A stretch of 64,000 nt of DNA from Desulfovibrio sp. 86 (GCF_902702915.1 NZ_LR738849.1:2363001-2427000), one strand, 5' to 3'; shown: positions 53,793 through 63,892, numbered from the stretch's first letter. Program-made: numbers and translations. Notes: generated by a model from the sequence alone, not told the origin.

Positions 53793-54345
53793 GGGGACAT
53801 GTTGGACGGACTGGTATGCAAACATGGAATTTCCGCTGTTAGTTTTCGCAGGGAATACATGGCAATGCACAATTATGGCTGCAAGTAATGGTATAACATT
53901 GCCACATGCCAACGTAATTGTCCACTGCCCGCCACATTGCATACGGGAGTACTTTGTTTTTACGGGAAAAACACGCCCGGCTGGCGCGCTTTAGTATGCA
54001 GATTGGATTTGAGCACGCTTCACTTGAGAAATTTTTCGGATTATTCGTGGGGTGCGACATAAAGGACATGGGGGCGTAATAGTGTAATGCCCCCTCATGG
54101 ATCAAGCGGTCATTAAGGGAGAATTCTCCCGGTTGTTACCAGGCTGCTGCACGCATTGTGGGGGGCCAGTCAAGCGGCGAGTGCAGGTCCGTGGTGGTAA
54201 TGAGTTCTATCCAGTCAGAAAGCGTGTGGGCCAGGGGCTCAAGGCTTACGGCCATTCGCGTAGCCAAAAGAGTTCTTCCTTCATGTCGTTTTTATGCCGG
54301 AGAGCAGCCCGCACGCGGCGTAGCCCCAAAACGGCTGCTCCATTT
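53793..54345. other. Intergenic region without recognised gene
   Basis: Holds the motif TAATGGTATAACATT at 53886-53900, otherwise AT-rich DNA. A 51-codon open stretch without a clear start on the minus strand at about 54135-54287 (contains MAVSLEPLAHTLSDWIELI) may be a coding remnant, but it is unassigned. Confidence 0.4.
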
Positions 54346-54494
54346 TAGAGCAATTTAACTTTTACATTGCGCTGACGGCTGCGTGAGCAGACGTTCGTTA
54401 CGGAGGCGTAAGCGCAGTTTGTCTGCGCGGTTAACGCCAGAGTGAGCGTGCCTTAAACTTTGAGAATGTATATTTTCAAAGTTTATCTGCTCTA
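54346..54494. repeat. TAGAGCA-terminus dispersed element (hybrid type)
   Basis: 149 bases from TAGAGCAATTTAAC to TTATCTGCTCTA. The centre shares GGAGGCGTAAGCGCAGTTT with the long type; the right end resembles type A. A second TAGAGCAATTTCAGAG follows at once. Confidence 0.75.
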
Positions 54495-54683
54495 GAGCAA
54501 TTTCAGAGTAAAACTGTCCTATTATGAAATCATTTTCTTGCTAATGTTGACCCTGATTACTGCCAATAGTCATTTGCCATGCAGCGGAGGTCTGCCACAT
54601 AAAAATGCGGCTCAAATTTGAAACAGTCTTAAAAATGAAAAGACTTTTAAATAAAAAGATATGTTATTTAAGCGTGTTAACTA

Positions 54684-54699
54684 TGGAATGGTTTTTGTA
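54684..54699 (+). promoter_or_regulatory. Possible sigma-54 promoter of the lyase-MFS genes
   Basis: TGGAATGGTTTTTGTA has GG at -24 and TTG at -12 positions of the sigma-54 consensus, with T for C at the -12 C. It lies 32 bases before the ribosome site of the lyase gene. A sigma-54 activator gene follows two genes later. Confidence 0.4.
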
Positions 54700-54742
54700 C
54701 TTCGTGGGTAACCCTATTCACCTTTTATCAGAGGGAGAACCC

Positions 54743-55612
54743 ATGAAAAAAACAACTCTGCTCAAGAAACTGCTCAAGGACAAAGAAATCTTGCTCGCTC
54801 CGGGCGCATACGATGTGCTCAGCGGAAAAATTATTGAAAAGTCCGGATTTAAGGCCGTGTACATGACAGGATACGGAACTTCGGCCAGCGTATTGGGGCA
54901 ACCCGATGTGGGGTTGCTGACCATGAGCGAAATGGTGGAACGCGCCCGCAACCTGGCTGAAGCTGTGGACGTTCCAGTGTTGGCCGACGGCGATACCGGC
55001 TATGGCAATCCACTTAATGTCATCCGTACTGTGCGGGAATATGAGAAGGCTGGCGTCTGCGCCATTCAGCTTGAAGATCAGGTGTTCCCCAAGCGTTGCG
55101 GGCATATGCTCGGCCGCAAGGTTATTCCCAAGGACGAGATGGTGCAGAAAATCAAGGCGGCCGTTGATACTCGCCGGGATGATGACTTTGTAATAATTGC
55201 CCGTACAGACGCTCGCACCGATCACGGGCTTGAAGAAGCGCTGGAACGCGGCAAGGCTTACGAGGAGGCCGGAGCGGATCTGCTGTTCATTGAATCACCT
55301 GAAAGTATTGAAGAAATGCGTCTCATCAATAAGGCTTTTCCAAATACGCCCACGCTCGCAAACATGCTGGAAGGTGGACGCACCCCCATTCCTCCCGCCC
55401 ACGAACTGGAGGCGATGGGGTTCGGCATCGCCATTTACTGCACTGGCCCGCTTTATGCGGCGGCCCTGGCCGTGCGGCAGTATATGGATCATCTCAAGAG
55501 CCAAAAGACCACATCCGATTTCATGGATCATCTGATTGCGTTCCCCGAGTTCAACTCATTCATCGGACTTGATGAATACAACGCTCGCGGCAAGAAATAC
55601 GACGTTAAATAA
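54743..55612 (+). CDS. Isocitrate lyase/PEP mutase family C-C lyase (methylisocitrate or dimethylmalate lyase-like)
   Basis: 289 residues. The TIM-barrel contains the family motifs APGAYDVLSGKIIEKSGFKAVYMTG, VLADGDTGYGNP (Mg2+ binding), IQLEDQVFPKRCGHM with the catalytic KRCGH, and IIARTDART. It cleaves a 2-hydroxy-dicarboxylate or tricarboxylate, probably releasing pyruvate or succinate; the exact substrate (2-methylisocitrate, 2,3-dimethylmalate, oxaloacetate) is not decidable. ATG 54743 follows GAGGGAG. The adjacent carrier and PrpR-like activator form a catabolic unit with it. Confidence 0.85.
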   Translation: MKKTTLLKKLLKDKEILLAPGAYDVLSGKIIEKSGFKAVYMTGYGTSASVLGQPDVGLLTMSEMVERARNLAEAVDVPVLADGDTGYGNPLNVIRTVREYEKAGVCAIQLEDQVFPKRCGHMLGRKVIPKDEMVQKIKAAVDTRRDDDFVIIARTDARTDHGLEEALERGKAYEEAGADLLFIESPESIEEMRLINKAFPNTPTLANMLEGGRTPIPPAHELEAMGFGIAIYCTGPLYAAALAVRQYMDHLKSQKTTSDFMDHLIAFPEFNSFIGLDEYNARGKKYDVK

Positions 55613-55681
55613 CGCCTGTAGCCAGAGGCTTCCGGGCGTTTGCGGGTCTGGAAGCCTCTGGCGCAGTTGGAGGATCTTCAT

Positions 55682-57010
55682 ATGAAAATTGAAGTAAAGC
55701 CGGGCATGAGCAGATATCGTTGGGTAGTCATGACGCTGATATTCGTCGTTTACACGGTGGCCCATGCGGACCGTGCCAACATTGGCTTTGCCCTGCCCTA
55801 TATTCAGGAAGAATTCCATATCAATAACACAATGGCCGGGCTCCTGGTGAGCCTGTTTTTTGGCGGCTATGCTGTTGCTCAGATTCCAGCGGGCTATCTT
55901 ACCGGAAAGATCGGCGTTCGCAGGGCCTATACTATGGGCATGCTTTTTACCTCGCTCTGCACCGGCCTGATGGGGGTAGTGGATTCCATAATCCACCTGA
56001 AAATCCTGCGTACGCTGGTGGGCGTGAGCGAAGCGCCCGTCGTCATCGGCTCCACGGTAACCATCAACAACTGGTTTCCCGCCAAGGAAAAGGGAACGGC
56101 CACAGGCCTGTTTTTGGCGGCTTCCAAGTGCGGGCCGCTTGTGGTGCCCCCCATTTGTGCCTGGATCATCCTGAATTACGATTGGCGGCACATTTTTTTG
56201 TTTTTTGCCCTTCCGGGAGCCGTACTGGCCATCCTCTGGTACATCATGGTTCCCAACCATCCGGAGCAGAGCAGCCATGTGCGGCAGGGGGAGCTGGACT
56301 ACATCAACGAAACCTCCACGGCTGCTTCGGAGAAGAAGCAAGCCAGACGGCCTTTCCGCTATTGCTGGGCGGACAAGCTGCTACGCACAAAAAAAGTGGA
56401 GGAACTGCACTCATCCAAAGAGGTTTTTCGTTGCTGGGATATTTATGGAGCGGCTTTCGGGTATTTCTTTAATGTGGGCACGGTGGGCGTGCTTATGTCG
56501 TGGCTGCCCAAATATCTTTTGCAGGAACGCCACATGGCCATCATGAGCTCGGCCATTGTGGCCATGGCGCCGTTTGCCGGGACGGTGGCCGGAAATGTCA
56601 TCGGCGGCTGGATTTCAGACAGATTTTTTGCGGAACGGCGCAAGCCCTTCATGATCATAAGCGCAGTGTGCACCATCATCACCATGTCTTTGCTGGTGCA
56701 TGCGCCTGAAGACTTGACGCTGCTGTCTGCGCTGTTCTTTATCATGGGCCTGCTTCTTGCGCTGGGCTATTCATGCTATTCGGTCTATGCCATGGGTCGG
56801 GCGGACAAAGCCACCTACCCCATCGCCTACAGTGTCATCAACATGGGCGGACAGCTTGGCGGCATGGTCATGCCGCTTGTGGTAGGCATTATTCTGGATT
56901 TCGGAAGCTGGAATGCGGTGTTCGCCTCGCTGGCTGGCGGCGCGCTTCTCTGCCTGCTTTTTGTGCTCACCATCGTGGAGCCTCTGCCAAGAGGGGCCTC
57001 AATGGAATAG
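55682..57010 (+). CDS. MFS transporter, anion:cation symporter (ACS) type
   Basis: 442 residues with 12 predicted helices and the ACS pattern: YTVAHADRANIGFALP in helix 1, GYLTGKIGVRRAYTMG in loop 2-3, and WFPAKEKGTATGLFLAASKCGP. Members carry organic acids such as tartrate, glucarate or phthalate with protons. It likely imports the substrate of the lyase 70 bases upstream. A GGAGG ribosome site precedes ATG 55682. Confidence 0.88.
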   Translation: MKIEVKPGMSRYRWVVMTLIFVVYTVAHADRANIGFALPYIQEEFHINNTMAGLLVSLFFGGYAVAQIPAGYLTGKIGVRRAYTMGMLFTSLCTGLMGVVDSIIHLKILRTLVGVSEAPVVIGSTVTINNWFPAKEKGTATGLFLAASKCGPLVVPPICAWIILNYDWRHIFLFFALPGAVLAILWYIMVPNHPEQSSHVRQGELDYINETSTAASEKKQARRPFRYCWADKLLRTKKVEELHSSKEVFRCWDIYGAAFGYFFNVGTVGVLMSWLPKYLLQERHMAIMSSAIVAMAPFAGTVAGNVIGGWISDRFFAERRKPFMIISAVCTIITMSLLVHAPEDLTLLSALFFIMGLLLALGYSCYSVYAMGRADKATYPIAYSVINMGGQLGGMVMPLVVGIILDFGSWNAVFASLAGGALLCLLFVLTIVEPLPRGASME

Positions 57011-57184
57011 GGCCGCCTGACAAAAAAGCCCTTTGTACGGGGCCGCCCCGGCTACCAGGCCGGTTTGGGCGGCTCCGGACAGAACTGGCTGTCGTGTTTA
57101 CTTTTTCTTGACGTTATTGAATGGGATGATGAATGTAAGCAGTATCTCCAACGCATATAACCCGCCCCAGGGTGCTGGAAACTC

Positions 57185-59182
57185 ATGGCTTACTCAAAAG
57201 AAAAACATATCAGTCTTTGTGGCGACGACCCAAGGGAACCATACCGCATAGGTCTTGTGGCTCCCTATGGCAATCTCACCCCGATTTTCAAGCGCGTGTC
57301 CTCGACGCTGCCTGTACGGCTCAATATCCGTATGGGCGTCGCTCTGGAGGAAGCAGTAAGCGCGGCGGAAGAACTGTTTGCCACCACGCCAAAGGAAAAT
57401 CAGCCGGAAGTTTTATGCAGTCGGGGCGGCACCGCCGACTATCTGCGCCTGCGCCTTGGGGTTCCCGTTGTTTCCATCGACACCACGGCCCTTGATCTCT
57501 TGCGCACACTGTTGCCCTTTGCGGGCAAGATACGCCGTGTGGCTTTTTTTCACTACCAATGCCCCATGCCTGAAGTGCAGACCGTTGCCACCGCGTTGGG
57601 GATGGAAATCCGCGAGTATTTCTTCACCACGCGCACGGAGCACGAGGCGCGCATGCTTGAAGCTACGGTGGCGGGAGCGGAACTGGCGGTGGGTGGCATT
57701 TTGGTGTCCGAGATGCGCAGCCGTCACAACGTGGACAGCATTGTGCTTGAAGCGGGTGAAGACGCCATATCCCGCAGCCTTGAAGCGGCCATGACGCTTG
57801 TACAGGTGCGCCGTGAAGAATTGCAGCGCCACGCGCGTTCAATGACCATCCTGAACACCATTACGGAAGGCATCATGGTGACGGATGGGGAAAACAGACT
57901 TGAAGTGATCAATCCCATGGCCGCCTCGCTGTTAAGGCTGAACCCCGAAAAAGTGATTGGTCGTGACTCCCGCGATGTGGTGCCCAATACCCGCACCTGG
58001 GAGGTGCTGCAAAGCGGGCAGCCCGAACTGAACGAAGTTCAGGACATCGGCGGGCTGAACATCGTGACCAGTCGCGTTCCCATTCGTGTGAATGGGCACA
58101 CGGTGGGGGTGGTTTGCACCTTCGCCGCCGAAGACCGCATTCGGCAGGCCGAGCAGCGGCTGCGCAAACGTGGCGGAAAAGGGTTTTGCGCCCGGTATGC
58201 GCTGGATGACATCCTTACCGAAAACCAGAGTCTCCGGCTGCTCAAGCAACTGGCGGCTGAATATGCAGGAACGGACGCTTCGGTTCTCATTCAGGGGGAA
58301 TCCGGCACGGGCAAGGAACTGTTCGCTCAGGGAATCCACAATGCCAGCGGCCGGGGCAACGGGCCTTTTGTGGCCATCAATTGCGCCGCCATAGCGCCGA
58401 GCCTGCTGGAAAGCGAACTGTTCGGCTACGCGGAAGGCGCGTTCACCAGCGCCCAGCGCAAAGGCAAACCTGGGGTTTTTGAACTGGCGCACAGGGGGAC
58501 CCTGTTTCTGGACGAGATAAGCGAGATTCCGTTTTCGCTTCAGGCAAAGCTTCTGCGGGTGTTGCAGGAGCGCGAGGTCGTTCGGGTCGGAGGGATTTCT
58601 GTCATTCCCGTTGATGTGCGCGTGGTGTGCGCCACCAACAAACCCTTGTTGCAGCACGTGCGTTCCGGGCAGTTCAGGGCGGATCTTTACTACCGCTGCA
58701 ATGTGCTGCCCCTGAGCGTTCCGCCGCTCCGGGAACGGGGAAGGGACGTGTATCTGCTGTTCTGCGCCATGCTCCGCAAGCACGGCGGCAGGTTTGGCGA
58801 CCTTGCGCCAAAGGATTTGCAACAGATGGACGGCGGGCTTCTGGCCAGCTACCCCTGGCCCGGCAACGTGCGCGAGCTGATCAACATTGTGAACAGATTC
58901 ATGCTTGCAGCGGGGCTTTTCCCTGACAGAACAGGGGAACAGCTTATCCAGGACGTTTTTGTTCGGGAGGAGTGGGCTGACATGGCCTGGGAAGAACGGC
59001 GGCATGGGCATGGCCTGCTCAAAGACAGGGTGCGCATGTTTGAGGCGGACACCATACGTCATGAAATGGCGCTTTGCGACAACGACCCCGCCAGGGTCAT
59101 CAACCGGTTGGGCATTTCCAAGGCAAGTTTGTGGCGCAAATTGCGGTGCCGGGACGCCACATTGCCGGAGCAGGGAGAGTAG
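57185..59182 (+). CDS. PrpR-type sigma-54-dependent transcriptional activator
   Basis: 665 residues. A PrpR N-terminal sensor domain (about 15-190, IGLVAPYGNLTPIF and CSRGGTADYLRLRL) is followed by a PAS domain (about 215-320) and an AAA+ domain with Walker A GESGTGKE (about 370) and Walker B GTLFLDE (about 440). The Fis-type HTH at the end is NDPARVINRLGISKASLWRKL. The sigma-54 contact loop reads GAFTSA instead of GAFTGA. It should activate the lyase-MFS pair when a catabolite binds the sensor domain. Confidence 0.88.
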   Translation: MAYSKEKHISLCGDDPREPYRIGLVAPYGNLTPIFKRVSSTLPVRLNIRMGVALEEAVSAAEELFATTPKENQPEVLCSRGGTADYLRLRLGVPVVSIDTTALDLLRTLLPFAGKIRRVAFFHYQCPMPEVQTVATALGMEIREYFFTTRTEHEARMLEATVAGAELAVGGILVSEMRSRHNVDSIVLEAGEDAISRSLEAAMTLVQVRREELQRHARSMTILNTITEGIMVTDGENRLEVINPMAASLLRLNPEKVIGRDSRDVVPNTRTWEVLQSGQPELNEVQDIGGLNIVTSRVPIRVNGHTVGVVCTFAAEDRIRQAEQRLRKRGGKGFCARYALDDILTENQSLRLLKQLAAEYAGTDASVLIQGESGTGKELFAQGIHNASGRGNGPFVAINCAAIAPSLLESELFGYAEGAFTSAQRKGKPGVFELAHRGTLFLDEISEIPFSLQAKLLRVLQEREVVRVGGISVIPVDVRVVCATNKPLLQHVRSGQFRADLYYRCNVLPLSVPPLRERGRDVYLLFCAMLRKHGGRFGDLAPKDLQQMDGGLLASYPWPGNVRELINIVNRFMLAAGLFPDRTGEQLIQDVFVREEWADMAWEERRHGHGLLKDRVRMFEADTIRHEMALCDNDPARVINRLGISKASLWRKLRCRDATLPEQGE

Positions 59183-59594
59183 TTCGCCCGTCGCGCTGTT
59201 AGAGAGATGGCTCCGGGCATTTCACTGATATGCGGGGGCGAATTTCCTCCATGACCGGAGGAAAACAACCTTAACAAGGCCGTTTTGTTAATGGGGCAAT
59301 ATATGCTTGATGCAGGAGCTGACACCCTATTTCAGGCACGAGGCCATGAGCGTAATGCCAAACGCGCCAGTGCTCGCGCTGGGCGTTAGAGCATTTTACC
59401 TTTGAAAAAGTGTAAATGCTCTAACGCTGTACGAAAGTACAGCGCGCCACAACGTGGCGTGGATTCAGCCGAGCTTGAGCCGTTGCGACGAAGGAAGCCC
59501 CGGATGCTGAACCCCCGGATGCTGAATCCAGTGGTGCAAAAGCGCGCCGAAGCTTTGGATCGTTCAGGCGGCGGCTGGGTCAGACGGGCTGCGT
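59183..59594. repeat. Intergenic region with a truncated type A element and a hairpin
   Basis: A hairpin TTTCCTCC / GGAGGAAA at 59243-59264 may end the activator transcript. The first half of a type A element runs from TAGAGCATTTTACC (59387) to about 59472, where it breaks off after GGATTCAGCCGAG. No gene is seen in the rest. Confidence 0.7.
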
Positions 59595-60224
59595 TTATGC
59601 TGTCTGGCCGGGCAGCCGCAGCATGCCCTCGCGGATGATAAAGGCGATCACAGCCTCAATGCCGGCCCCGGAAAGCATTTCGGTCAGCACATAGGGGCGT
59701 TCGCCGCGCATGCGGCGGGTGTCCCGCTCCATCACGTCCAGCGAGGCATGCACCATGGGCGCGAGGTCTACCTTGTTGATAACGAGCAGGTCGGACTTGG
59801 TGATGCCGGGGCCCCCCTTGCGCGGGATTTTATCGCCGCCGCTTACGTCAATGACATAGATGGTAAGGTCGGCCAGTTCCGGGCTGAACGTCGCTGACAG
59901 GTTGTCCCCGCCGCTTTCCACCAGCACCAGTTCAAGGCCGGGATGACGCTCCTGAAGCTCCTCAATGGCCTGAATGTTCATTGAGGCGTCTTCGCGGATG
60001 GCGGTGTGCGGGCAGCCGCCCGTTTCAACGCCGATGATGCGGTCGGCTTCAAGGGCGTTGTGGCGCAGCAGAAATTCCGCATCTTCGCGGGTGTATATGT
60101 CATTGGTGACAACGGCCATATTGTAGTGCTTGCGAAGGCGCAGGCACAGGTGGCGCAAGAGGGCCGTTTTGCCGGAACCCACAGGGCCGCCAACGCCCAC
60201 TCGCAGGCAGGGTCTATTGGTCAT
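59595..60224 (-). CDS. ureG: Urease accessory GTPase UreG
   Basis: 209-residue SIMIBI GTPase: P-loop [24 protein letters not shown], the nickel-relevant [15 protein letters not shown] (CPH motif), [13 protein letters not shown] and VINKVDLAP. It delivers Ni2+ to apo-urease with GTP hydrolysis, in complex with UreF and UreD/H. ATG 60224 follows CAGGAG. It is the last gene of the ureABC-EFG order; no ureD is in the window. Confidence 0.97.
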   Translation of the reverse strand: MTNRPCLRVGVGGPVGSGKTALLRHLCLRLRKHYNMAVVTNDIYTREDAEFLLRHNALEADRIIGVETGGCPHTAIREDASMNIQAIEELQERHPGLELVLVESGGDNLSATFSPELADLTIYVIDVSGGDKIPRKGGPGITKSDLLVINKVDLAPMVHASLDVMERDTRRMRGERPYVLTEMLSGAGIEAVIAFIIREGMLRLPGQTA

Positions 60225-60229
60225 GACGT

Positions 60230-61135
60230 TCAACTCCTGAAAAGTCGGGTATATTGTCGTTCGTGTCCGGCGCTGCACAGGGCAAGGCCGGGGAGGCTGG
60301 AGCCGATGTCCGCATCGGGCAGGGCCGCTGCCTGAGCCACCAGTTGCGGCACGGCAGGCATGAACTCCAGCAACAGTTTTTGCGCGGTGGTCTGGCCCAG
60401 GGGCACGGTTTTGCAGGCCACTGCCACCTGATTTTGCAGCCAGCTCCACACATAGGCGCAGGCCGCGTCCAACCCGGCGCGCTGCTGCGCGGCAGCATCA
60501 CAACACGGTTCCATGCGGCGCGCGTGCCGGTCGAGCATGACGGCGGCAACCGCAAAACAGGCCGTGTACCCCGCAGCGTCAGGCAGCGGCCAGGCAGGCA
60601 GCATGTTCTGATCGTGCAAAATACGGCGCAGGGCGCGCCCCATCTGGATTTCTTCCTGCCACAGTTCGCGGCTTTCGCGCCCGGCAAGCATAAGGGCGTT
60701 CCAGCGGGCCAGCGCATCGGCATCCGCACGGCACGCTGCCGCGTGCATACGCAGCAGAAGAGGCAGATCGTTGCGCGCAAAGCCCAGCTGCAGCACGCCC
60801 CAAAGCCAGCGGCGCACGCCTTCCGCAGTGCCTGCATGCCCTTGCTCCACGGCGGCGGCAAGGCCCTGCGACCAGGCAAAACCGCCAACAGGCAGGGACT
60901 GCCCCGCCAGATAGAGCAGGGCTGTCAGACCAAGGTGCGGCCCGTGCCCTGCCGTGGGGGTACAGCCCCGGCCATCATGCGGCCCGGCCTGGCCTGAGAA
61001 ATCTTCCGCCTGCTCCTGTCCCTGCCCCTGCGTTGCGCACTGTTGCACAGGGCAGGTTCCGCTTGCCAACGCCCTTGCAGGAAGCGGCGGATCGGAGGCC
61101 AGATCCGTCACAAGTCCAGCCGCCAGTTCAGCCAT
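60230..61135 (-). CDS. ureF: Urease accessory protein UreF
   Basis: 301 residues; the conserved region starts near residue 80 ([30 protein letters not shown]) and includes [22 protein letters not shown] and the C-terminal [17 protein letters not shown]. The first 75 residues are a Gln/Gly-rich extension longer than usual, with no alternative ATG, so translation may begin later at a non-ATG codon. UreF bridges UreD and UreG. The start overlaps the ureE stop by eight bases. Confidence 0.9.
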   Translation of the reverse strand: MAELAAGLVTDLASDPPLPARALASGTCPVQQCATQGQGQEQAEDFSGQAGPHDGRGCTPTAGHGPHLGLTALLYLAGQSLPVGGFAWSQGLAAAVEQGHAGTAEGVRRWLWGVLQLGFARNDLPLLLRMHAAACRADADALARWNALMLAGRESRELWQEEIQMGRALRRILHDQNMLPAWPLPDAAGYTACFAVAAVMLDRHARRMEPCCDAAAQQRAGLDAACAYVWSWLQNQVAVACKTVPLGQTTAQKLLLEFMPAVPQLVAQAAALPDADIGSSLPGLALCSAGHERQYTRLFRS

Positions 61136-61571
61136 GACTGTGCCCGTGCCCGCCATAGGCGCCGCCTTCGGGCACAAAGGGCAGATTTTCGCGGCGCAGA
61201 CGCAGTCCCAGATTTTCCGCCAGTTCTTCAAGCACGTGGTCGGGCATAAAGCGCAGCCACTTGTGCCCAAGCTGCATGGCGGCGTGGCGGTTGCCAAGGT
61301 GATAGCAGGCGCGGGCCAGAGTTTCCCAGTTGGGGGCAATGCCGGTCACCACAGGTTCCGCGCGATTGCGCACAATTGCCAGCACATCCCCGGCGCGCAG
61401 AATATCGCCCTCGCGCAGAACCTGCCCGCGCGTGAGAAACAGGCCTGCGTCTTCGCCGCTGTCCAGCCGCAGCCGCTGACGGCATTTGCCGCGCTGCTCC
61501 CAGGTCAGTGTGAGCGTGGCCGTAGGCTCCAGATTAATGCGCTGCCCCATGTTTTCGGTAAATTCCAGCAT
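61128..61571 (-). CDS. ureE: Urease accessory metallochaperone UreE
   Basis: 147 residues: N-terminal peptide-binding domain, then the metal domain with GNRHAAMQLG, and a short His-rich tail GGHGHSHG that binds nickel. AAGGAG precedes ATG 61571. It is separated from ureC by a 151-base dispersed element. Confidence 0.93.
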   Translation of the reverse strand: MLEFTENMGQRINLEPTATLTLTWEQRGKCRQRLRLDSGEDAGLFLTRGQVLREGDILRAGDVLAIVRNRAEPVVTGIAPNWETLARACYHLGNRHAAMQLGHKWLRFMPDHVLEELAENLGLRLRRENLPFVPEGGAYGGHGHSHG

Positions 61572-61640
61572 GGCCGCTCCTTCAAATTGCATCTATTTAC
61601 AAGAGTTGAACCAGCCCAGGGCTTCTTTGAACGTTATAGC

Positions 61641-61791
61641 TAGAGCATTTTAACTTTGAAAAAGTGTAAATGCTCTAACGCGGTACGAAAGTACAGCGCG
61701 CCACAACGTGGCGTGGATTCAGCCGCAAAGCGCATTTTTCGGCTGAATGAAAACTTTGAAATGTGAAACATTTCAAAGTTAATCTGCTCTA
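61641..61791. repeat. TAGAGCA-terminus dispersed element (type A) inside the urease operon
   Basis: A full-length 151-base copy between ureC and ureE. Its right end TGCTCTA supplies the TAG stop codon of ureC (61789-61791). Nearly identical to 7733-7883. Confidence 0.9.
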
Positions 61792-63510
61792 GAACAAAAA
61801 ATACCGTTGCGCCAGCGGCAGCACTTCCGCCGGAGCGCAGGTGAGTATTTCGCCGTCAGCGCGGACTTCATACGTTTGCGGGTTCACGAAAATGGCCGGA
61901 GTGGCGCTGTTGAGCAAAAGGTCGCTCTTGCACAGGGTGCGCGTACCCCGGCATGAGGAAAGCCCGCGCAGCACCCCCAGTTCCCGCAGCCGCCCTTCGC
62001 CGCCGTTTTCCATAAAGGCGCGCGAAACAAAGCTCAGGCTGGAGGCAGCCGCAGCCTGACCCAATGCGCCGAACATGGGCCGGTAGTGCATGGGCTGCGG
62101 CGTGGGGATGGAGGCGTTGGCATCGCCCATGGGTGCGGCGGCAATCTGCCCGCCCTTGATGACCAGCGAGGGCTTGACCCCAAAGAAGGCGGGTTTCCAC
62201 AACACGAGGTCGGCCAGAAGGCCGGGGGCCACAGCGCCGATGGCGTGGGAAAGGCCGTGGGTCACAGCGGGATTGCAGGTGTACTTGGCCAGATACCGGC
62301 GTACGCGGAAGTTGTCGTTGCCGCGCCCGTGGTCTTCGGGCAGGGGGCCGCGCTGCACCTTCATCTTGTGGGCGGTCTGCCATGCGCGGGTGATGACCTC
62401 GCCCACGCGGCCCATGGCCTGCGAGTCGGAAGAAATCATGGAAATCACGCCCATATCCTGCAGGATATCCTCTGCGGCAATGGTCTCGCGCCGGATGCGC
62501 GAATCGGCAAAGGCCGCGTCTTCCGGCAGGGAGGGGTTGAGATGGTGGCAAACCATGAGCATGTCCAGATGTTCGTCCACGGTATTCACCGTGTAGGGCC
62601 GGGTGGGATTGGTGGACGAAGGCAGCACGTTGGGCAGGGAGCAGGCACGCAGGATGTCGGGCGCGTGACCGCCACCCGCGCCTTCCGTGTGGTAGGTGTG
62701 GATGGTGCGGCCACAGAACGCGGCCAGCGTGTCTTCCACAAAGCCCGCCTCATTGAGCGTGTCGGTATGGATGGCGACCTGCACATCGTATTCGTCAGCC
62801 ACGGTAAGGCAGGTGTCGATGGCGGCCGGGGTGGTGCCCCAGTCTTCGTGCAGTTTCAGGCCGCAAGCGCCCGCCTCGAGCTGCTCGCGCAGGGCTTCGG
62901 GCATGGCGGCATTGCCCTTGCCCAGAAAGCCAAAATTCATGGGCAGCGCGTCTGTGGCGGCCAGCATGCGCTCCAGATGCCAGGGGCCGGGAGTGCAGGT
63001 GGTGGCGTTGGTGCCCGTGGCCGGGCCTGTGCCTCCCCCAAGCATGGTGGTGATGCCGCTGGCAAGGGCTTCTTCCACCTGCTGCGGGCAGATAAAATGG
63101 ATGTGCGAATCCATGCCGCCAGCGGTGAGCAGGCAGCCTTCACCAGCGATAACCTCCGTGCCGGGGCCGATGATCACGTCCACATGGGGCTGCACATCGG
63201 GGTTGCCCGCCTTGCCGATGGCGGCGATGCGGCCATGGCGTATGCCAAGATCGGCCTTGATGATGCCGAGAGCCGCATCCATGATGACGGCATTGGTGAT
63301 GACGGTGTCCATAGCGCCGTCAGCATTGCTGATCTGGCTCTGGCCCATGCCGTCGCGAATGACCTTGCCGCCGCCAAAGCAGACTTCATCGCCATAAACG
63401 GTGTGGTCGCGCTCAATTTCGATCCACAGTTCCGTGTCCGCAAGGCGGATTCGGTCGCCCGTGGTGGGGCCGTACAGTTCGGCATACTGGCTTCTGGGGA
63501 TGCGGATCAT
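61789..63510 (-). CDS. ureC: Urease alpha (catalytic) subunit
   Basis: 573 residues. The active site is complete: HIHFICPQQ (first two His), GLKLHEDWG with the lysine that is carbamylated, [25 protein letters not shown], the mobile-flap region [22 protein letters not shown] with the catalytic histidine, and [12 protein letters not shown] with the nickel-binding aspartate. It hydrolyses urea to ammonia and carbamate. ATG 63510 overlaps the ureB stop (ATGA). The last codon is followed by a stop derived from a repeat element. Confidence 0.98.
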   Translation of the reverse strand: MIRIPRSQYAELYGPTTGDRIRLADTELWIEIERDHTVYGDEVCFGGGKVIRDGMGQSQISNADGAMDTVITNAVIMDAALGIIKADLGIRHGRIAAIGKAGNPDVQPHVDVIIGPGTEVIAGEGCLLTAGGMDSHIHFICPQQVEEALASGITTMLGGGTGPATGTNATTCTPGPWHLERMLAATDALPMNFGFLGKGNAAMPEALREQLEAGACGLKLHEDWGTTPAAIDTCLTVADEYDVQVAIHTDTLNEAGFVEDTLAAFCGRTIHTYHTEGAGGGHAPDILRACSLPNVLPSSTNPTRPYTVNTVDEHLDMLMVCHHLNPSLPEDAAFADSRIRRETIAAEDILQDMGVISMISSDSQAMGRVGEVITRAWQTAHKMKVQRGPLPEDHGRGNDNFRVRRYLAKYTCNPAVTHGLSHAIGAVAPGLLADLVLWKPAFFGVKPSLVIKGGQIAAAPMGDANASIPTPQPMHYRPMFGALGQAAAASSLSFVSRAFMENGGEGRLRELGVLRGLSSCRGTRTLCKSDLLLNSATPAIFVNPQTYEVRADGEILTCAPAEVLPLAQRYFLF

Positions 63511-63848
63511 GCTTTTTCCTCCCTGGGGGCTTCGGCATCAAGCGCCCCCATGATCTGGGCGCGAAAGCCAAACACGCGGCGGGCTCCGGCGTAAGGCACA
63601 AGACGGACTTCGCGTTTCTGCCCCGGCTCAAAGCGCACGGCTGTTCCGGCGGGTATGTCGAGCCGCATGCCGCGCGCGGATTCGCGGGCAAAGGTCAGGG
63701 CCGGGTTTACTTCAAAGAAATGGTAGTGCGAACCCACCTGAATGGGCCTGTCGCCGGTATTGGAAACTTCCAGCACCACCTCGTGCCCTTTTGAAAGTGC
63801 GTTGAGGGTTATGTCGCCCTCTGCCATATGAATTTCACCGGGAATCAT
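63507..63848 (-). CDS. ureB: Urease beta subunit
   Basis: 113 residues starting MIPGEI, with [40 protein letters not shown] and [15 protein letters not shown], all diagnostic. ATG 63848 has GGGGGG three bases upstream; another ATG seven codons earlier is possible. Confidence 0.97.
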   Translation of the reverse strand: MIPGEIHMAEGDITLNALSKGHEVVLEVSNTGDRPIQVGSHYHFFEVNPALTFARESARGMRLDIPAGTAVRFEPGQKREVRLVPYAGARRVFGFRAQIMGALDAEAPREEKA

Positions 63849-63892
63849 GCGCCCCCCTTGCGTGTTCATGCGGGTTGCCGTGGCAGCCCTGA

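Noticed and set aside
62086..63594. 502-codon plus-strand frame opposite ureC
   Set aside because: It is antisense to a fully conserved urease alpha subunit; its composition follows from ureC codon third positions.
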